Shown here in pieces: positions 46,300 through 55,094 of a stretch of DNA of 64,000 nt (its first letter is position 1; each line of letters opens with the position of its first letter). The notes under the pieces were generated by a model. That model ran no database searches. It saw nothing but the letters and a program-made list of their open reading frames with translations, and was not told the origin of the DNA. The DNA lies in contig VGRJ01000008.1 in assembly GCA_016875405.1 (NCBI GenBank), forward strand, positions 1-64,000, in the 5' to 3' direction. Both the position numbers and the translations under genes were made by a program. This DNA comes from Deltaproteobacteria bacterium (GTDB lineage Bacteria; Myxococcota_A; Polyangia; Polyangiales; Polyangiaceae).

Positions 46300-48384
46300 T
46301 CACGTCGGCGGCTCGAAGACGAGCACCACCTTCGCGCCGCGTGGCGCCTTCGTGCCGACCGCCGGCTCGGTGCGCACGAGCCTGCCGGTCCCTTGAATCA
46401 CAGGGACAAATCCCTTCTCGAGCAGCGTCTGAATCGCCGAGCGCATCGGGAGCCCCTCGATCAGAGGCACCTTCACGCCGTCGCGCACGGGCACGCCCGG
46501 GCCGTCCGCTGGAGCCTCCTCGCCTCCAGAGTCGGGCCGCTCGTCGAGCGCCGCGTATGCGCTCTTCGCTGGGTCGTCGACCTTGGCGTACTCGGCGACG
46601 TCGGTGAGCTTCACGGCGCGCGTACCGTCGGGGCGAACGCCGAGGTAGTGAAGGCTCTGCTCGGCGACCCGTCGGAACACGGGCGCGGCGACGGAGCCGC
46701 CGGAGTTGGCGCCCGCGGTCGGCTCGTCGATGACGACGCTCACCACGAGGCGGGGTCGCTCCGCTGGGACGAAGCCGATGAACGAGGTGACGTAGGTGAC
46801 GTCGTTGTAGCGACCGGTCGTCGGGTCAACCTTCTGCGCAGTCGCGGTCTTCCCTGCGACACGAAAGCCCGGGATCGCAGCCTCGACGCCGGTCCCCTCG
46901 CCTTCGGTGACCGAGCTCAGCATATCGGCCATCATGCGCGCGATCCGCGGAGAGACGACTTGACGGCGCACCTTGGGGGTCGCCTCCGAGAGGACGACGC
47001 CGGTCGAGTCGGTGACCTTCGAGACGAGGATCGGCTCGAGCAAGCGCCCGCGATTCGCGAGCGCGGCCATCGCCATCGTGAGCTGAAGGTTCGTGACGCT
47101 GACGCCTTGACCGAACGCTGCCGACGCCGTCTCGACGGGGACCCATGGTCGCGCGCGCGGTCGCAGGATGCCCACCGACGAGCCCGACACTGGAAGCCCC
47201 GGGTTCTCACCGAAGCCGAAGCGGCGGAATGACTGGTAGAGCTTCTCTTCGCCGAGCCCGAGCCCGATCTTCGCAATGCCGATGTTCGACGAGTACTGGA
47301 GGATCTGCGTCGGCGTGAGCCACTTCGACACGTGCGTGTCGTGGATCACGACGTTGTCGATCGGCATGTGGCCCTCCTCGCAGTAGACAGGCTCGTCGGG
47401 CTTCACCGAGTTGGCCGAGAGCGCAGCGGCCATCGAGAACATCTTCATCGTTGAGCCGGGCTCGAAGACGTCGCCGATCGCGTGGTTGCGAATCGAGGCC
47501 GGGTCGGCGAGGTTGTAGTCGTTCGGGTTGAAGCCGGGCGCGCTCGCGAGCGCGAGCATCTCGCCCGTCTGCGGATCGACGACGAGGATCGAGCCCGCCT
47601 TCGCTTCGTGTGTCTTCAGCGCGGCGTCGAGCTCGCGCTCCGCGAGAAACTGAATGCTCTGGTCGATGGTGAGGTGGATATCGTGACCGGCGAGCGCAGC
47701 CTCGTCTTGAATTCCCTCCGAGAAAATCAGGCGGCCCGCGCGATCGCGGAGGCCGCGAATCTCTTCGGCGCGCCCACGGAGCTGCTCGTCGAGCGCGAGC
47801 TCGACACCCTCGCGGCCCTGGCCGTCGGGGGAGACGAAGCCCAGCAGCGACGCCGCGAGCTCCCGGTGAGGGTAGAAGCGCCGCCCCTCGCCTTCGACGC
47901 TGAGCCCGAGGATCGGATAGCGCTGGTTGCGATCGCCGAGTTCGCGGACCGCCTTCACCTCGTCCGAGGTGACGCGTCGCTTCAGCCAGGTAAAACGCTT
48001 GCCGCGACGGAGCTTCTCGGCCACCTCGGCCACCTCGAGGTGGAGCGCCTCGGCGATGCGCGCGGCGTACCCGTCGATGCGCCCCGCGAGGTATTTCTGC
48101 TCGACTCCGCGCAACATCTCGACCGCGTCCATCGAGACGCTCGGCACGTCGACGCTGATGGCGAGCGCGGTCCCGGCCCGATCGTAAATCGTGCCGCGCT
48201 TCGGCGTGACGCGGAGCTGCCGCATGCGCTGCTTCTCGGCCAGCGTTCGCCAGGCCTCGCCGTCTTTGACCTGAATGTCCCAGGCGCCGTTCAAGACGAC
48301 GCCGAGCCCGACCCCGAGCGCCGCGCACAGGACACCGGCACGGAACCGAATGCCGGGGCGACGAGCCGCGTCGATGTTCTTCAC
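46300..48384 (-). CDS. ftsI: Septal transpeptidase FtsI (PBP3-like) with PASTA domain
   Basis: 694 residues. Membrane helix at about 14-32; dimerisation domain; transpeptidase domain with SxxK = STMK (311-314, nucleophile Ser311) and SxN = SSN (365-367). The third motif, normally KTG, reads KTA (512-514, Ala codon GCG at 46843-46845). One PASTA domain at about 637-690, as in Gram-positive and myxobacterial class B PBPs. It cross-links septal peptidoglycan with FtsW. The KTA change is unusual; all other elements look intact, so the gene is not a pseudogene. Confidence 0.95.
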   Translation of the reverse strand: MKNIDAARRPGIRFRAGVLCAALGVGLGVVLNGAWDIQVKDGEAWRTLAEKQRMRQLRVTPKRGTIYDRAGTALAISVDVPSVSMDAVEMLRGVEQKYLAGRIDGYAARIAEALHLEVAEVAEKLRRGKRFTWLKRRVTSDEVKAVRELGDRNQRYPILGLSVEGEGRRFYPHRELAASLLGFVSPDGQGREGVELALDEQLRGRAEEIRGLRDRAGRLIFSEGIQDEAALAGHDIHLTIDQSIQFLAERELDAALKTHEAKAGSILVVDPQTGEMLALASAPGFNPNDYNLADPASIRNHAIGDVFEPGSTMKMFSMAAALSANSVKPDEPVYCEEGHMPIDNVVIHDTHVSKWLTPTQILQYSSNIGIAKIGLGLGEEKLYQSFRRFGFGENPGLPVSGSSVGILRPRARPWVPVETASAAFGQGVSVTNLQLTMAMAALANRGRLLEPILVSKVTDSTGVVLSEATPKVRRQVVSPRIARMMADMLSSVTEGEGTGVEAAIPGFRVAGKTATAQKVDPTTGRYNDVTYVTSFIGFVPAERPRLVVSVVIDEPTAGANSGGSVAAPVFRRVAEQSLHYLGVRPDGTRAVKLTDVAEYAKVDDPAKSAYAALDERPDSGGEEAPADGPGVPVRDGVKVPLIEGLPMRSAIQTLLEKGFVPVIQGTGRLVRTEPAVGTKAPRGAKVVLVFEPPT

Positions 48385-48725
48385 GGCGCTTGCTCGCTGT
48401 CGGGCTCGGTCGCGGCGACCGCGGGGGACTTTGGCTTCTCAGGCGCGTTGATGAGTCGGAGCGAGATGACCTTCTCGGGCTGCGGCGGCGTCATGCCGAG
48501 GAGCGTGCGCGCGACCATCTCGACGCGCTTCGGCGTCTGGTAACTCGTCGCTTCGAGCTCGAGGACACGCTTCACCTCACGGAGGTGGGACTGTTCGTTC
48601 CGCAGCTTGCCGAGCCTGAAGCCGACGTCGACCGTCTTTCCACGGAGCGCGAGGTGCACGATGAAGGCCGCGGAGGAAGCTGCGACCGCGAGCGTCCACA
48701 AAATGAGGAAGCGCCGCTGGTTCAT
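48381..48725 (-). CDS. ftsL: Cell division protein FtsL
   Basis: 114 residues. Short cytoplasmic start, one membrane helix (about 7-28), a coiled-coil stretch (GKLRNEQSHLREVKRVLELE) and a disordered Pro/Glu tail. Size, topology and position between rsmH and ftsI identify it although the family is poorly conserved in sequence. Coupled by 4-base overlaps on both sides. Confidence 0.88.
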   Translation of the reverse strand: MNQRRFLILWTLAVAASSAAFIVHLALRGKTVDVGFRLGKLRNEQSHLREVKRVLELEATSYQTPKRVEMVARTLLGMTPPQPEKVISLRLINAPEKPKSPAVAATEPDSEQAP

Positions 48726-49651
48726 CGCGAGACCTCGCGACGCCGCGCGACCCGGAGCTTCGCGCTGCGGGCACGCGGATTGTGCGAGAGCTCATCCTCC
48801 TCGGCGACGAGCGGCTTCGAGGTGAGCGGCTCCCAGGCATCGGTCTGCAGCGCTCGCTTGACCATTCGGTCCTCGAGCGAATGGAAGGTGAGGATGGCGA
48901 GCCGCCCTCCGGGACGCACGCGCCTCGCGGCGGCCTCGAGCAAGCCCTCGAGCTCGAAGAGCTCTCGGTTCACCGCCATGCGAATGGCCTGGAAGGTCTT
49001 CGTCGCCGGGTCGACTCCGCCGATGCGAGCGGGTCCGACCGCGCGGACGACCGCACGTCGCAGGTCGAGCGTGGTCTCGAGCTTGCCGGCCTCGAGCTCT
49101 TGCTTGATGCAGCGAGCGACGCGGCGGGCGCGACGCTCCTCCCCGAGCTTCGCGAGGATCTCGGTGAGGCCCTCGTCATCGACCCGGGCGAGCAGCTCGA
49201 GCGCCGTCTCGCCGCGCGTCGTGTCCATGCGCATGTCGAGCGGCCCCTCGGCGCGAAAGCTCATCCCGCGGTGCGGCTCGTCGAGCTGCATCGAGCTCAC
49301 TCCCAGATCGGCGAGGAGGCCGTCCACGGTCTCGAGGCCGAGCAGGTCGAGCACCTCCTCGAAGGTCGAGAAGCTCGCGTGTCGAACGAGCGCACGCTCA
49401 CCGAAGCGCTCGAGCCTCGCGCGCGCGAGCTCGAGAGCCCGCGGGTCCCGATCGAGTCCGATGACGCTCGCGGCCCCCGCCTCGAGGAGCGCGGCGCTGT
49501 GTCCGCCCGCACCGACGGTCAGGTCGAGCAAGGTCGCTCCCGCAGGCTGCATGAGGTTCACGACCTCGCGCGCCATGACGGACACGTGCGGAACCCCAAC
49601 CTGCGTCTCGGGCATCGTGTGACTCATCGGTACGACGTTGACGACGTTCAT
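48722..49651 (-). CDS. rsmH: 16S rRNA (cytosine1402-N4)-methyltransferase
   Basis: 309 residues from the ATG at 49651 overlapping the mraZ stop; an ATG at 49627 is also possible. Motifs PHVSVMAREVV, LLDLTVGAGGHS for SAM binding, GLLADLGVSSMQLDEPHRGMSF, and ILTFHSLEDRMVKRA are typical. It methylates 16S rRNA C1402 in the decoding centre. Confidence 0.97.
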   Translation of the reverse strand: MNVVNVVPMSHTMPETQVGVPHVSVMAREVVNLMQPAGATLLDLTVGAGGHSAALLEAGAASVIGLDRDPRALELARARLERFGERALVRHASFSTFEEVLDLLGLETVDGLLADLGVSSMQLDEPHRGMSFRAEGPLDMRMDTTRGETALELLARVDDEGLTEILAKLGEERRARRVARCIKQELEAGKLETTLDLRRAVVRAVGPARIGGVDPATKTFQAIRMAVNRELFELEGLLEAAARRVRPGGRLAILTFHSLEDRMVKRALQTDAWEPLTSKPLVAEEDELSHNPRARSAKLRVARRREVSR

Positions 49652-50097
49652 GCGTCGAGCTTCTCCGCGATGGCATCGGTCCAACGTGCGAGGTCTTCCT
49701 CGGGCAGCTCGAGCGACGACTCCCAGTGAGCCTTCGACCAGAGCTCCATCGTGGTGCCGACGCCGGCCCAGAGGACGTCCTTCTCGAGCGACGCGAACTC
49801 GCGCATCGACTGGGGGACGAGGACGCGACCATGCGCGTCGAGCTCGGCCTCGACCGCAGCGGACAGGTAGCGCCGACGAAACAGGACGACGTCGCGGTCC
49901 CAGCGGTTGAAGCGCGCGACCTTCGCCTCGAGCTCCTCCCACGCAGCCATCGGCCACACGTCAAGGCAGGCGTCGCGGATCGACTTCGCGATCACCAGGC
50001 GCAGATCGCCCGCCGGCGGCAGCACGTGCCGAAAGCGGGCAGGGAGGCTGGTTCGCCCCTTCCCGTCGATCGTGTGCTCGTAATGCCCGCGGAACAC
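49648..50097 (-). CDS. mraZ: Transcriptional regulator MraZ
   Basis: 149 residues from a GTG. Two AbrB/MazE-like halves: GHYEHTIDGKGRTSLPARFR at the start and a second AELDAHGRVLVPQSMREF. MraZ rings bind repeats upstream of their own operon. The matching box array lies 12-45 bases upstream of the start. First gene of the dcw operon. Confidence 0.96.
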   Translation of the reverse strand: MFRGHYEHTIDGKGRTSLPARFRHVLPPAGDLRLVIAKSIRDACLDVWPMAAWEELEAKVARFNRWDRDVVLFRRRYLSAAVEAELDAHGRVLVPQSMREFASLEKDVLWAGVGTTMELWSKAHWESSLELPEEDLARWTDAIAEKLDA

Positions 50098-50108
50098 GTG
50101 GTTTTCGC

Positions 50109-50154
50109 CCTACTTATGGAACTTTTTGCCACTTCGTCCCACAAGTCGACCCAC
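50109..50154 (-). promoter_or_regulatory. MraZ box array
   Basis: On the minus strand GTGGG-like units recur with about 10-bp spacing: GTGGG (50142-50138), GTGGC (50132-50128), GTTCC (50122-50118, degenerate) and GTAGG (50113-50109), plus GTGGG at 50154-50150 (12 bp away). A-rich stretches separate them. This matches the direct-repeat operators known for MraZ and lies between the promoter and the mraZ start. Confidence 0.7.
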
Positions 50155-50181
50155 GCTACGTATCGGGCTCTACAGTGTCAA
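50153..50181 (-). promoter_or_regulatory. Promoter of the dcw operon
   Basis: On the minus strand TTGACA (50181-50176), 17 bases, TAGCGT (50158-50153). The -35 lies in a short dyad AGTGT-CA-ACACT (50174-50185). The predicted start falls near 50146, inside the MraZ boxes, so MraZ binding should block it. Unlike most leaders here, this one is about 50 bases long. Confidence 0.6.
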
Positions 50182-50264
50182 CACTTCGTATGATTTCAGC
50201 GAGATAACGTCTCCTTTAAACCTTCATTTGTCTACGTTTGAACACATGCATGGACGTAAGGGTC

Positions 50265-50280
50265 GGCGTCTTTGGGCGCC
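50265..50280 (-). terminator. Weak stem-loop after the B12-binding gene
   Basis: GGCGTC-TTTG-GGCGCC forms a 6-bp stem (one G-U pair on one strand) 17 bases past the end of the B12-binding gene. No T-run. The 200 bases between that gene and mraZ otherwise hold only the dcw promoter and MraZ boxes. Confidence 0.25.
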
Positions 50281-50297
50281 AGGTGGGAAGAAGTGGA

Positions 50298-50705
<408 letters not shown>

Positions 50706-50714
50706 GGCGGGCGA

Positions 50715-50724
50715 AGTGTAGCCT
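50715..50724. promoter_or_regulatory. Overlapping divergent -10 hexamers
   Basis: The 10-mer AGTGTAGCCT contains TACACT on the minus strand (50720-50715, 9 bases before the B12-binding ATG) and TAGCCT on the plus strand (50719-50724, 11 bases before the oxidoreductase ATG). They share the central TA, so only one promoter can be melted at a time. Confidence 0.4.
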
Positions 50725-50735
50725 CTCGCGCGCCC

Positions 50736-52679
50736 ATGGTGGAAATTCGACGGACGCTCTGCAACCGCGACTGCCCCGACGCTTGCAGCATCGAGGCCAC
50801 GGTCGAGGACGAGCGCATCGTGGCGCTGCGCGGCGATCGTCGCCACCCCGTGACGGCCGGCTTCCTCTGCTTTCGCACGAACCAGTTCCTCCGGAGCCAA
50901 TACGCGCCCGACCGCTTGACCACGCCGCTCCTCCGCAAGGGCGGCCGCCTCGAGCCGGTGGGCTGGGACGAGGCGCTCGATTTCATCGCCGCGCGCCTCA
51001 GGACGATCCGCGACGAGTCCGGACCTGCTTCCATCTTCCACTACCGAAGCGGCGGGACGCTGGGGATCCTCGCGGGGCAAGCGAGCGATCTCTTCTTCGA
51101 GCTCTTCGGTCCAACGACCGTCAAGCGTGGAGACATCTGCTCCGGCGCCGGCGAGGCCGCTCAAGTCGAGGACTTCGGCGTGTCGGACTCGAGCAGCCTC
51201 GAGCTCGTCGAAAAGGCGCGGCACGTGGTGCTCTGGGGCAAGAACGTCGCGACGTCGAGCCCGCACACCATCCCGTTCTTGAAGCGCGCCCGCGAGAAGG
51301 GGGCTCGCCTGTGGCTCATCGACCCCGTGCGGAACCGAACGGCCGATCTCTGCGACACCTTCGTCCAACCGCGCCCTGGCGGAGATCTCGCGCTCGCGCT
51401 CGGGGCAGTCCGCGTGGCGTTCGAGGGCGGGCTGGTTGTGCCCGATGCGGCCACGTTCTGCGACGGGCTCGACGGACTGCGACGGCTCGTCGAAGCGCGA
51501 GCCATCGAGGACTACGCGCGCGAGGCGGACGTGAGCGTCGACACCCTCCGCGCGATCGCGCACACGATGGCCGACGGCCCGACGACGATCCTCGTGGGGT
51601 GGGGCATGGGGCGCCGGGAGAACGGCGGCGCGATCGTCCGCGCGGTCGACGCGCTCGCCGCGATCACGGGGAACGTTGGGCTCCCGGGCGCGGGCGTCTC
51701 GTACTACTTCCGTCGCCGGCGCGCCTTCGGCTCGCTCCTCAGCGATCACGAGCCACCGCGCACGCTGCCGGAGCCGCTCTTCGGAAGCGCGATCCTCGAG
51801 GCAAAGGCCCCGGAGATTCGGGCGGTCTGGATCACGGCAGGCAACCCCGTCGCGATGCTCCCAGATTCCCGGCGCGTCGCCGAGGCGCTTCGCACGCGCG
51901 AGCTCGTCGTCGTGGTCGATCGCTGGCTGAGCGACACCGCCGAGCTCGCCACCGTCGTCTTGCCCGTGAACACGCTGCTGGAGGCCGACGACCTCGTCGG
52001 GTCTTACGGACACCAGTACCTCGGCGTGGCACGGCCGGTCGTCAGCCCCCCCGCGGGCGTGAAGAGCGACCTCGAGATCTTTCAGGCGCTCGCAGCACGA
52101 CTCGGCCTCGACGCCTACCCACGCGAGGACGCTCGCGAGCTGCAACGTCGGCTCGTCTCCGAGCGGCTCGTCGAGAACGGCGTCGAGCTCGAGACGCTCG
52201 AGGCGGGCGCCGTCCCCAACCCGCTCGCGCCGCGCGTACTCTTTGAGGGTCGCACGTTCCCCACCGCGAACGGGAAAGCGCAGCTCATGACATCACTCGC
52301 CACGACATCGACGTGCGTGCCGGACCCGGCGTACCCGCTCTACCTCACGTCCGTCTCGACTCCGCGCTCGCAGGCCTCGCAGTGGGCGAAGGAGCCACCC
52401 CTTCCAATCGAAGCCACGGTGCACCCCGAGGCCGCGGCGGGACTTGCCGACGGTGCGCTCGCCTGGCTGGAATCGAGGCTCGGACGCATGCTCGTCCGTG
52501 TGCTCCACGACGCGCGACAGCGGCGCGACATCGCGCTCGTCCCGAAGGGCGGTCACCTCCGCGACGGCTCGAGCGCCAACGCGCTCACCTCGGCAAAGCT
52601 CACCGACCTCGGAGAGGGTGGCGCGCTCTACGACGAGCGCGTGCGGCTCGTCGTCCCCACGGCGGACGAGCTCGCGTGA
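50736..52679 (+). CDS. Molybdopterin-dependent oxidoreductase
   Basis: 647 residues from the ATG at 50736. N-terminal [4Fe-4S] motif CNRDCPDAC with a fourth Cys in FLCFR; then the bis-molybdopterin guanine dinucleotide domains ([46 protein letters not shown]) and the C-terminal binding domain ([12 protein letters not shown]). No twin-arginine signal, so cytoplasmic. It resembles the formate dehydrogenase/thiosulfate reductase branch of the DMSO reductase family; the substrate cannot be fixed from sequence. Confidence 0.9.
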   Translation: MVEIRRTLCNRDCPDACSIEATVEDERIVALRGDRRHPVTAGFLCFRTNQFLRSQYAPDRLTTPLLRKGGRLEPVGWDEALDFIAARLRTIRDESGPASIFHYRSGGTLGILAGQASDLFFELFGPTTVKRGDICSGAGEAAQVEDFGVSDSSSLELVEKARHVVLWGKNVATSSPHTIPFLKRAREKGARLWLIDPVRNRTADLCDTFVQPRPGGDLALALGAVRVAFEGGLVVPDAATFCDGLDGLRRLVEARAIEDYAREADVSVDTLRAIAHTMADGPTTILVGWGMGRRENGGAIVRAVDALAAITGNVGLPGAGVSYYFRRRRAFGSLLSDHEPPRTLPEPLFGSAILEAKAPEIRAVWITAGNPVAMLPDSRRVAEALRTRELVVVVDRWLSDTAELATVVLPVNTLLEADDLVGSYGHQYLGVARPVVSPPAGVKSDLEIFQALAARLGLDAYPREDARELQRRLVSERLVENGVELETLEAGAVPNPLAPRVLFEGRTFPTANGKAQLMTSLATTSTCVPDPAYPLYLTSVSTPRSQASQWAKEPPLPIEATVHPEAAAGLADGALAWLESRLGRMLVRVLHDARQRRDIALVPKGGHLRDGSSANALTSAKLTDLGEGGALYDERVRLVVPTADELA

Positions 52680-52680
52680 G

Positions 52681-53181
52681 CTAACGCGACGAAGGCCCGC
52701 GCTTCAAGGCGCCGGCGAAGGCCAGGGCGCTCGTGTGGGTGATCGCGAGCGCGAGCGCGTCAGCGGCGTCCGACTGCGGCGTCTCCTTCAAGCCGAGCAT
52801 CATCGCGACGACCCGCGCGATTTGATTTTTATCAGCCTGCCCCGTCGCCGCGACCGCGCTCTTCACCCGCGCCGGCGGGTACTCGCCGAGCTCGAGCCCG
52901 GCGCGACGCAGGGCAAGCATCACGACTCCACGAGCGTGAGCGAGCTTGGCTGCGCTCTCTGCGTTCTTGCCAAAGAACATCGCTTCGATCGCGGCCGACT
53001 CGGGCGACCACGCGGCGAGGACCTCGACGACCTCACCTTCGAGCGCGACGAGTCGCCCGGCGAGCTCGCCCTCCCCGAGCCGAATCGTCCCGTGTGCGAC
53101 GTGAGCGAGCCGCGAGCCAACCCGCTCGACGACGCCCCAGCCGCACGAGCGAGTCCCGGGGTCGATGCCGAGGACGCGCAT
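52681..53181 (-). CDS. ruvC: Holliday junction resolvase RuvC
   Basis: 166 residues, the usual size. Catalytic acids are D7 (in GIDPGTRSCGWG), E66 (AIEAMFF), and D138/D141 (SDAADALA). It cuts Holliday junctions with RuvAB; ruvA and ruvB are not adjacent. Its 3' end meets that of the molybdopterin enzyme with one base between. Confidence 0.97.
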   Translation of the reverse strand: MRVLGIDPGTRSCGWGVVERVGSRLAHVAHGTIRLGEGELAGRLVALEGEVVEVLAAWSPESAAIEAMFFGKNAESAAKLAHARGVVMLALRRAGLELGEYPPARVKSAVAATGQADKNQIARVVAMMLGLKETPQSDAADALALAITHTSALAFAGALKRGPSSR

Positions 53182-53193
53182 ACGCGCGCGACG

Positions 53194-54654
53194 CTAGCAG
53201 CTTCGATGACGTCCGCGCGGAAAGATCTTGCCCGGGTTCAAGATCCCGCGTGGGTCGAAGGCGGCCTTCATGCGGCGCTGAAGCTCGATGAGGCCGTCCC
53301 CTTGCTCGAGCGGGAGATACTGGGCCTTCGAGGTGCCGATGCCGTGCTCCCCCGATAGCGTGCCGCCGAGCGCGACAACGCTCCGAAACAGCGCATCGAG
53401 CGCACGCTCGACTCGCGGTACGTGCTCCTCGTCATCCCACAAGAGGTTCACGTGCAGGTTCCCGTCGCCCGCGTGGCCGTACGAGAGCATGGTGACGCCC
53501 TCGCGCTCACCGATTCGACGAACCTCGCCCACGAGCTTCGCGAGCTGCATCCGCGGGACGACGACGTCCTCGGAGATCTTCCACCGAGCCATGCGTCGGG
53601 TCACGTAGCTGAGCTGACGGCGCGCCTCCCATAGGCGCTCCCGCTGCGCGGCGCTCTGCGCGACCAGCACCTCGAGAGCGCCTCCGTCGGTCGCTCGCTC
53701 GCCGACCTCGGCCATCTGCCGCTCGACTTCGCTCGTGCTCCCGTCGCACTCGAGGATGACGAGCGCAGCCGCGCGGTCGTCGAGCGGCCCGCCCTCCCCG
53801 CGAATCGCGGTGACGCAGCGTTCGTCGAGCACCTCGATGCAGCGCGGTACGAGGCCGGACGCGACGATCGCCTCCACCGCCCGCATGGCGTCGACGATCC
53901 CGGAGAAGTACGCGAGCAACGTGACGGTCGCCTCGGGGCGTCGAAGCAATCGCACGGTGGCGCGCGTGGTCACCGCGAGAGTGCCCTCGCTCCCGACGAG
54001 CAGCGCGGTGAGATCGTATCCGGTGACTCCTTTGCGGGTCCGCCGCCCCACGGCGAGCCGCTCGCCCGACGCCGTGACGACCTCGAGCCCGAGCGTGTAG
54101 TCGCGCGTCACCCCATACTTGAAGGCGCGCGGGCCGCCCGCGTTCTCGGCGAGGTTGCCTCCGAGCGCGCAGCTCGCGAGCGAGTTGGGGTCTGGCGGAT
54201 AGAAGAGCCCCTCCGCCTCGACGGCGTCGTGGAGGTCCTTCAAGATGACGCCGGGACCTACGACCGCGAGCTGCTCGCGCACGTCGATTTCCTCGATCTG
54301 ACGCATTCCGAGGACCGAGAGCGCGATGCCGCCGCAGACCGGCACCGCCCCGCCCGACTTGCCAGTGCCGGCCGCGCGCGGCGTCACCGGGACCTCATGG
54401 AGCGACGCGAGCCGCAGCGTGGTCGCCACGTCCTCCGGGCTCGACGCGAGGACGGCGAGGTCGGGCAACACCGGGTCCTGTTCCGACTCATCCCCCGCGT
54501 GAGCGACGAGGGCTTCGGGCTCGAGGATGACTTTCGAGTCGCCGAGCTCTCGCGCGAGGGCAATCGCCGCCCGCTCGACGCGCGCGGCGTCCGCGCGCGG
54601 GAACGCCTCGCGAGGCAACGCGCTGCCGGAGTGAATTCGCCGAGCGTCGGGCAT
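53194..54654 (-). CDS. FAD-linked oxidase, D-lactate dehydrogenase/GlcD type
   Basis: 486 residues from the ATG at 54654, with TATAAC (54661-54666, minus strand) six bases upstream. FAD-binding type-4 domain: VTPRAAGTGKSGGAVP, GNLAENAGGPRAFKYGVTRDY, GYDLTALLVGSEGTLAV. C-terminal cap with SYGHAGDGNLHVN, SGEHGIGTSKAQYL and the ending ILNPGKIF. It oxidises a 2-hydroxy acid such as D-lactate or glycolate. It lies just upstream of ruvC on the same strand (12 bases). Confidence 0.93.
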   Translation of the reverse strand: MPDARRIHSGSALPREAFPRADAARVERAAIALARELGDSKVILEPEALVAHAGDESEQDPVLPDLAVLASSPEDVATTLRLASLHEVPVTPRAAGTGKSGGAVPVCGGIALSVLGMRQIEEIDVREQLAVVGPGVILKDLHDAVEAEGLFYPPDPNSLASCALGGNLAENAGGPRAFKYGVTRDYTLGLEVVTASGERLAVGRRTRKGVTGYDLTALLVGSEGTLAVTTRATVRLLRRPEATVTLLAYFSGIVDAMRAVEAIVASGLVPRCIEVLDERCVTAIRGEGGPLDDRAAALVILECDGSTSEVERQMAEVGERATDGGALEVLVAQSAAQRERLWEARRQLSYVTRRMARWKISEDVVVPRMQLAKLVGEVRRIGEREGVTMLSYGHAGDGNLHVNLLWDDEEHVPRVERALDALFRSVVALGGTLSGEHGIGTSKAQYLPLEQGDGLIELQRRMKAAFDPRGILNPGKIFPRGRHRSC

Positions 54655-54660
54655 GGGATG

Positions 54661-54666
54661 GTTATA
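54661..54666 (-). promoter_or_regulatory. -10 element of the FAD-linked oxidase gene
   Basis: TATAAC on the minus strand ends 6 bases before the ATG at 54654. Good -10, no clear -35. Suggests a leaderless transcript. Confidence 0.45.
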
Positions 54667-54696
54667 GCGTGTAAATAGACGAGACCACCCTCGCTC

Positions 54697-55011
54697 GTGT
54701 ACCGCCACGCCCCCCTCGTCATCCTCGCCTCGACGCAGGCCGTCCTCGCCGGCGGAGCCGCGCTGTTTCGCGCGCGTCTATTCGCCGATCTCGTCGCGCG
54801 AGAGCTGCCGCCGCTCGCACGCGAGCGCCTCACGACGGCCGAGTGGCTCGTGCCCAGCGCGGTGGTCGTGGGAAGCCTGATGGTCGTCGGAGGGCTCGTG
54901 ACGAAGCGGGGTCGGTCGCGACTCAGGCTCGTCAGCCTGGGTGTCGTCACGTCGGCGTTGCCGGTCGTCGCGGTGACGCTCGCATTTTTCGCGGCCGTCC
55001 TCGCAGGGTGA
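54697..55011 (+). CDS. Small membrane protein
   Basis: 104 residues from a GTG. Three hydrophobic helices: about 6-25, 50-67 and 78-103, with a basic loop TKRGRSRLRL between the last two. No family recognised. It is divergent from the FAD oxidase gene. Confidence 0.6.
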   Translation: MYRHAPLVILASTQAVLAGGAALFRARLFADLVARELPPLARERLTTAEWLVPSAVVVGSLMVVGGLVTKRGRSRLRLVSLGVVTSALPVVAVTLAFFAAVLAG

Positions 55012-55082
55012 CGCCGCCCGGAGCGCTCCAGGTGTCGCGACGATTGGTTGCCGAGTCCGTGCCCCTCACGGCTGACCTCGGG

Positions 55083-55088
55083 TAGGCT
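55083..55088 (+). promoter_or_regulatory. -10 element of the Pro-rich envelope protein gene
   Basis: TAGGCT ends 6 bases before the ATG at 55095. The six bases between (CAGGAG) contain GGAG, but directly against the ATG, too close for a normal Shine-Dalgarno. Confidence 0.4.
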
Positions 55089-55094
55089 CAGGAG

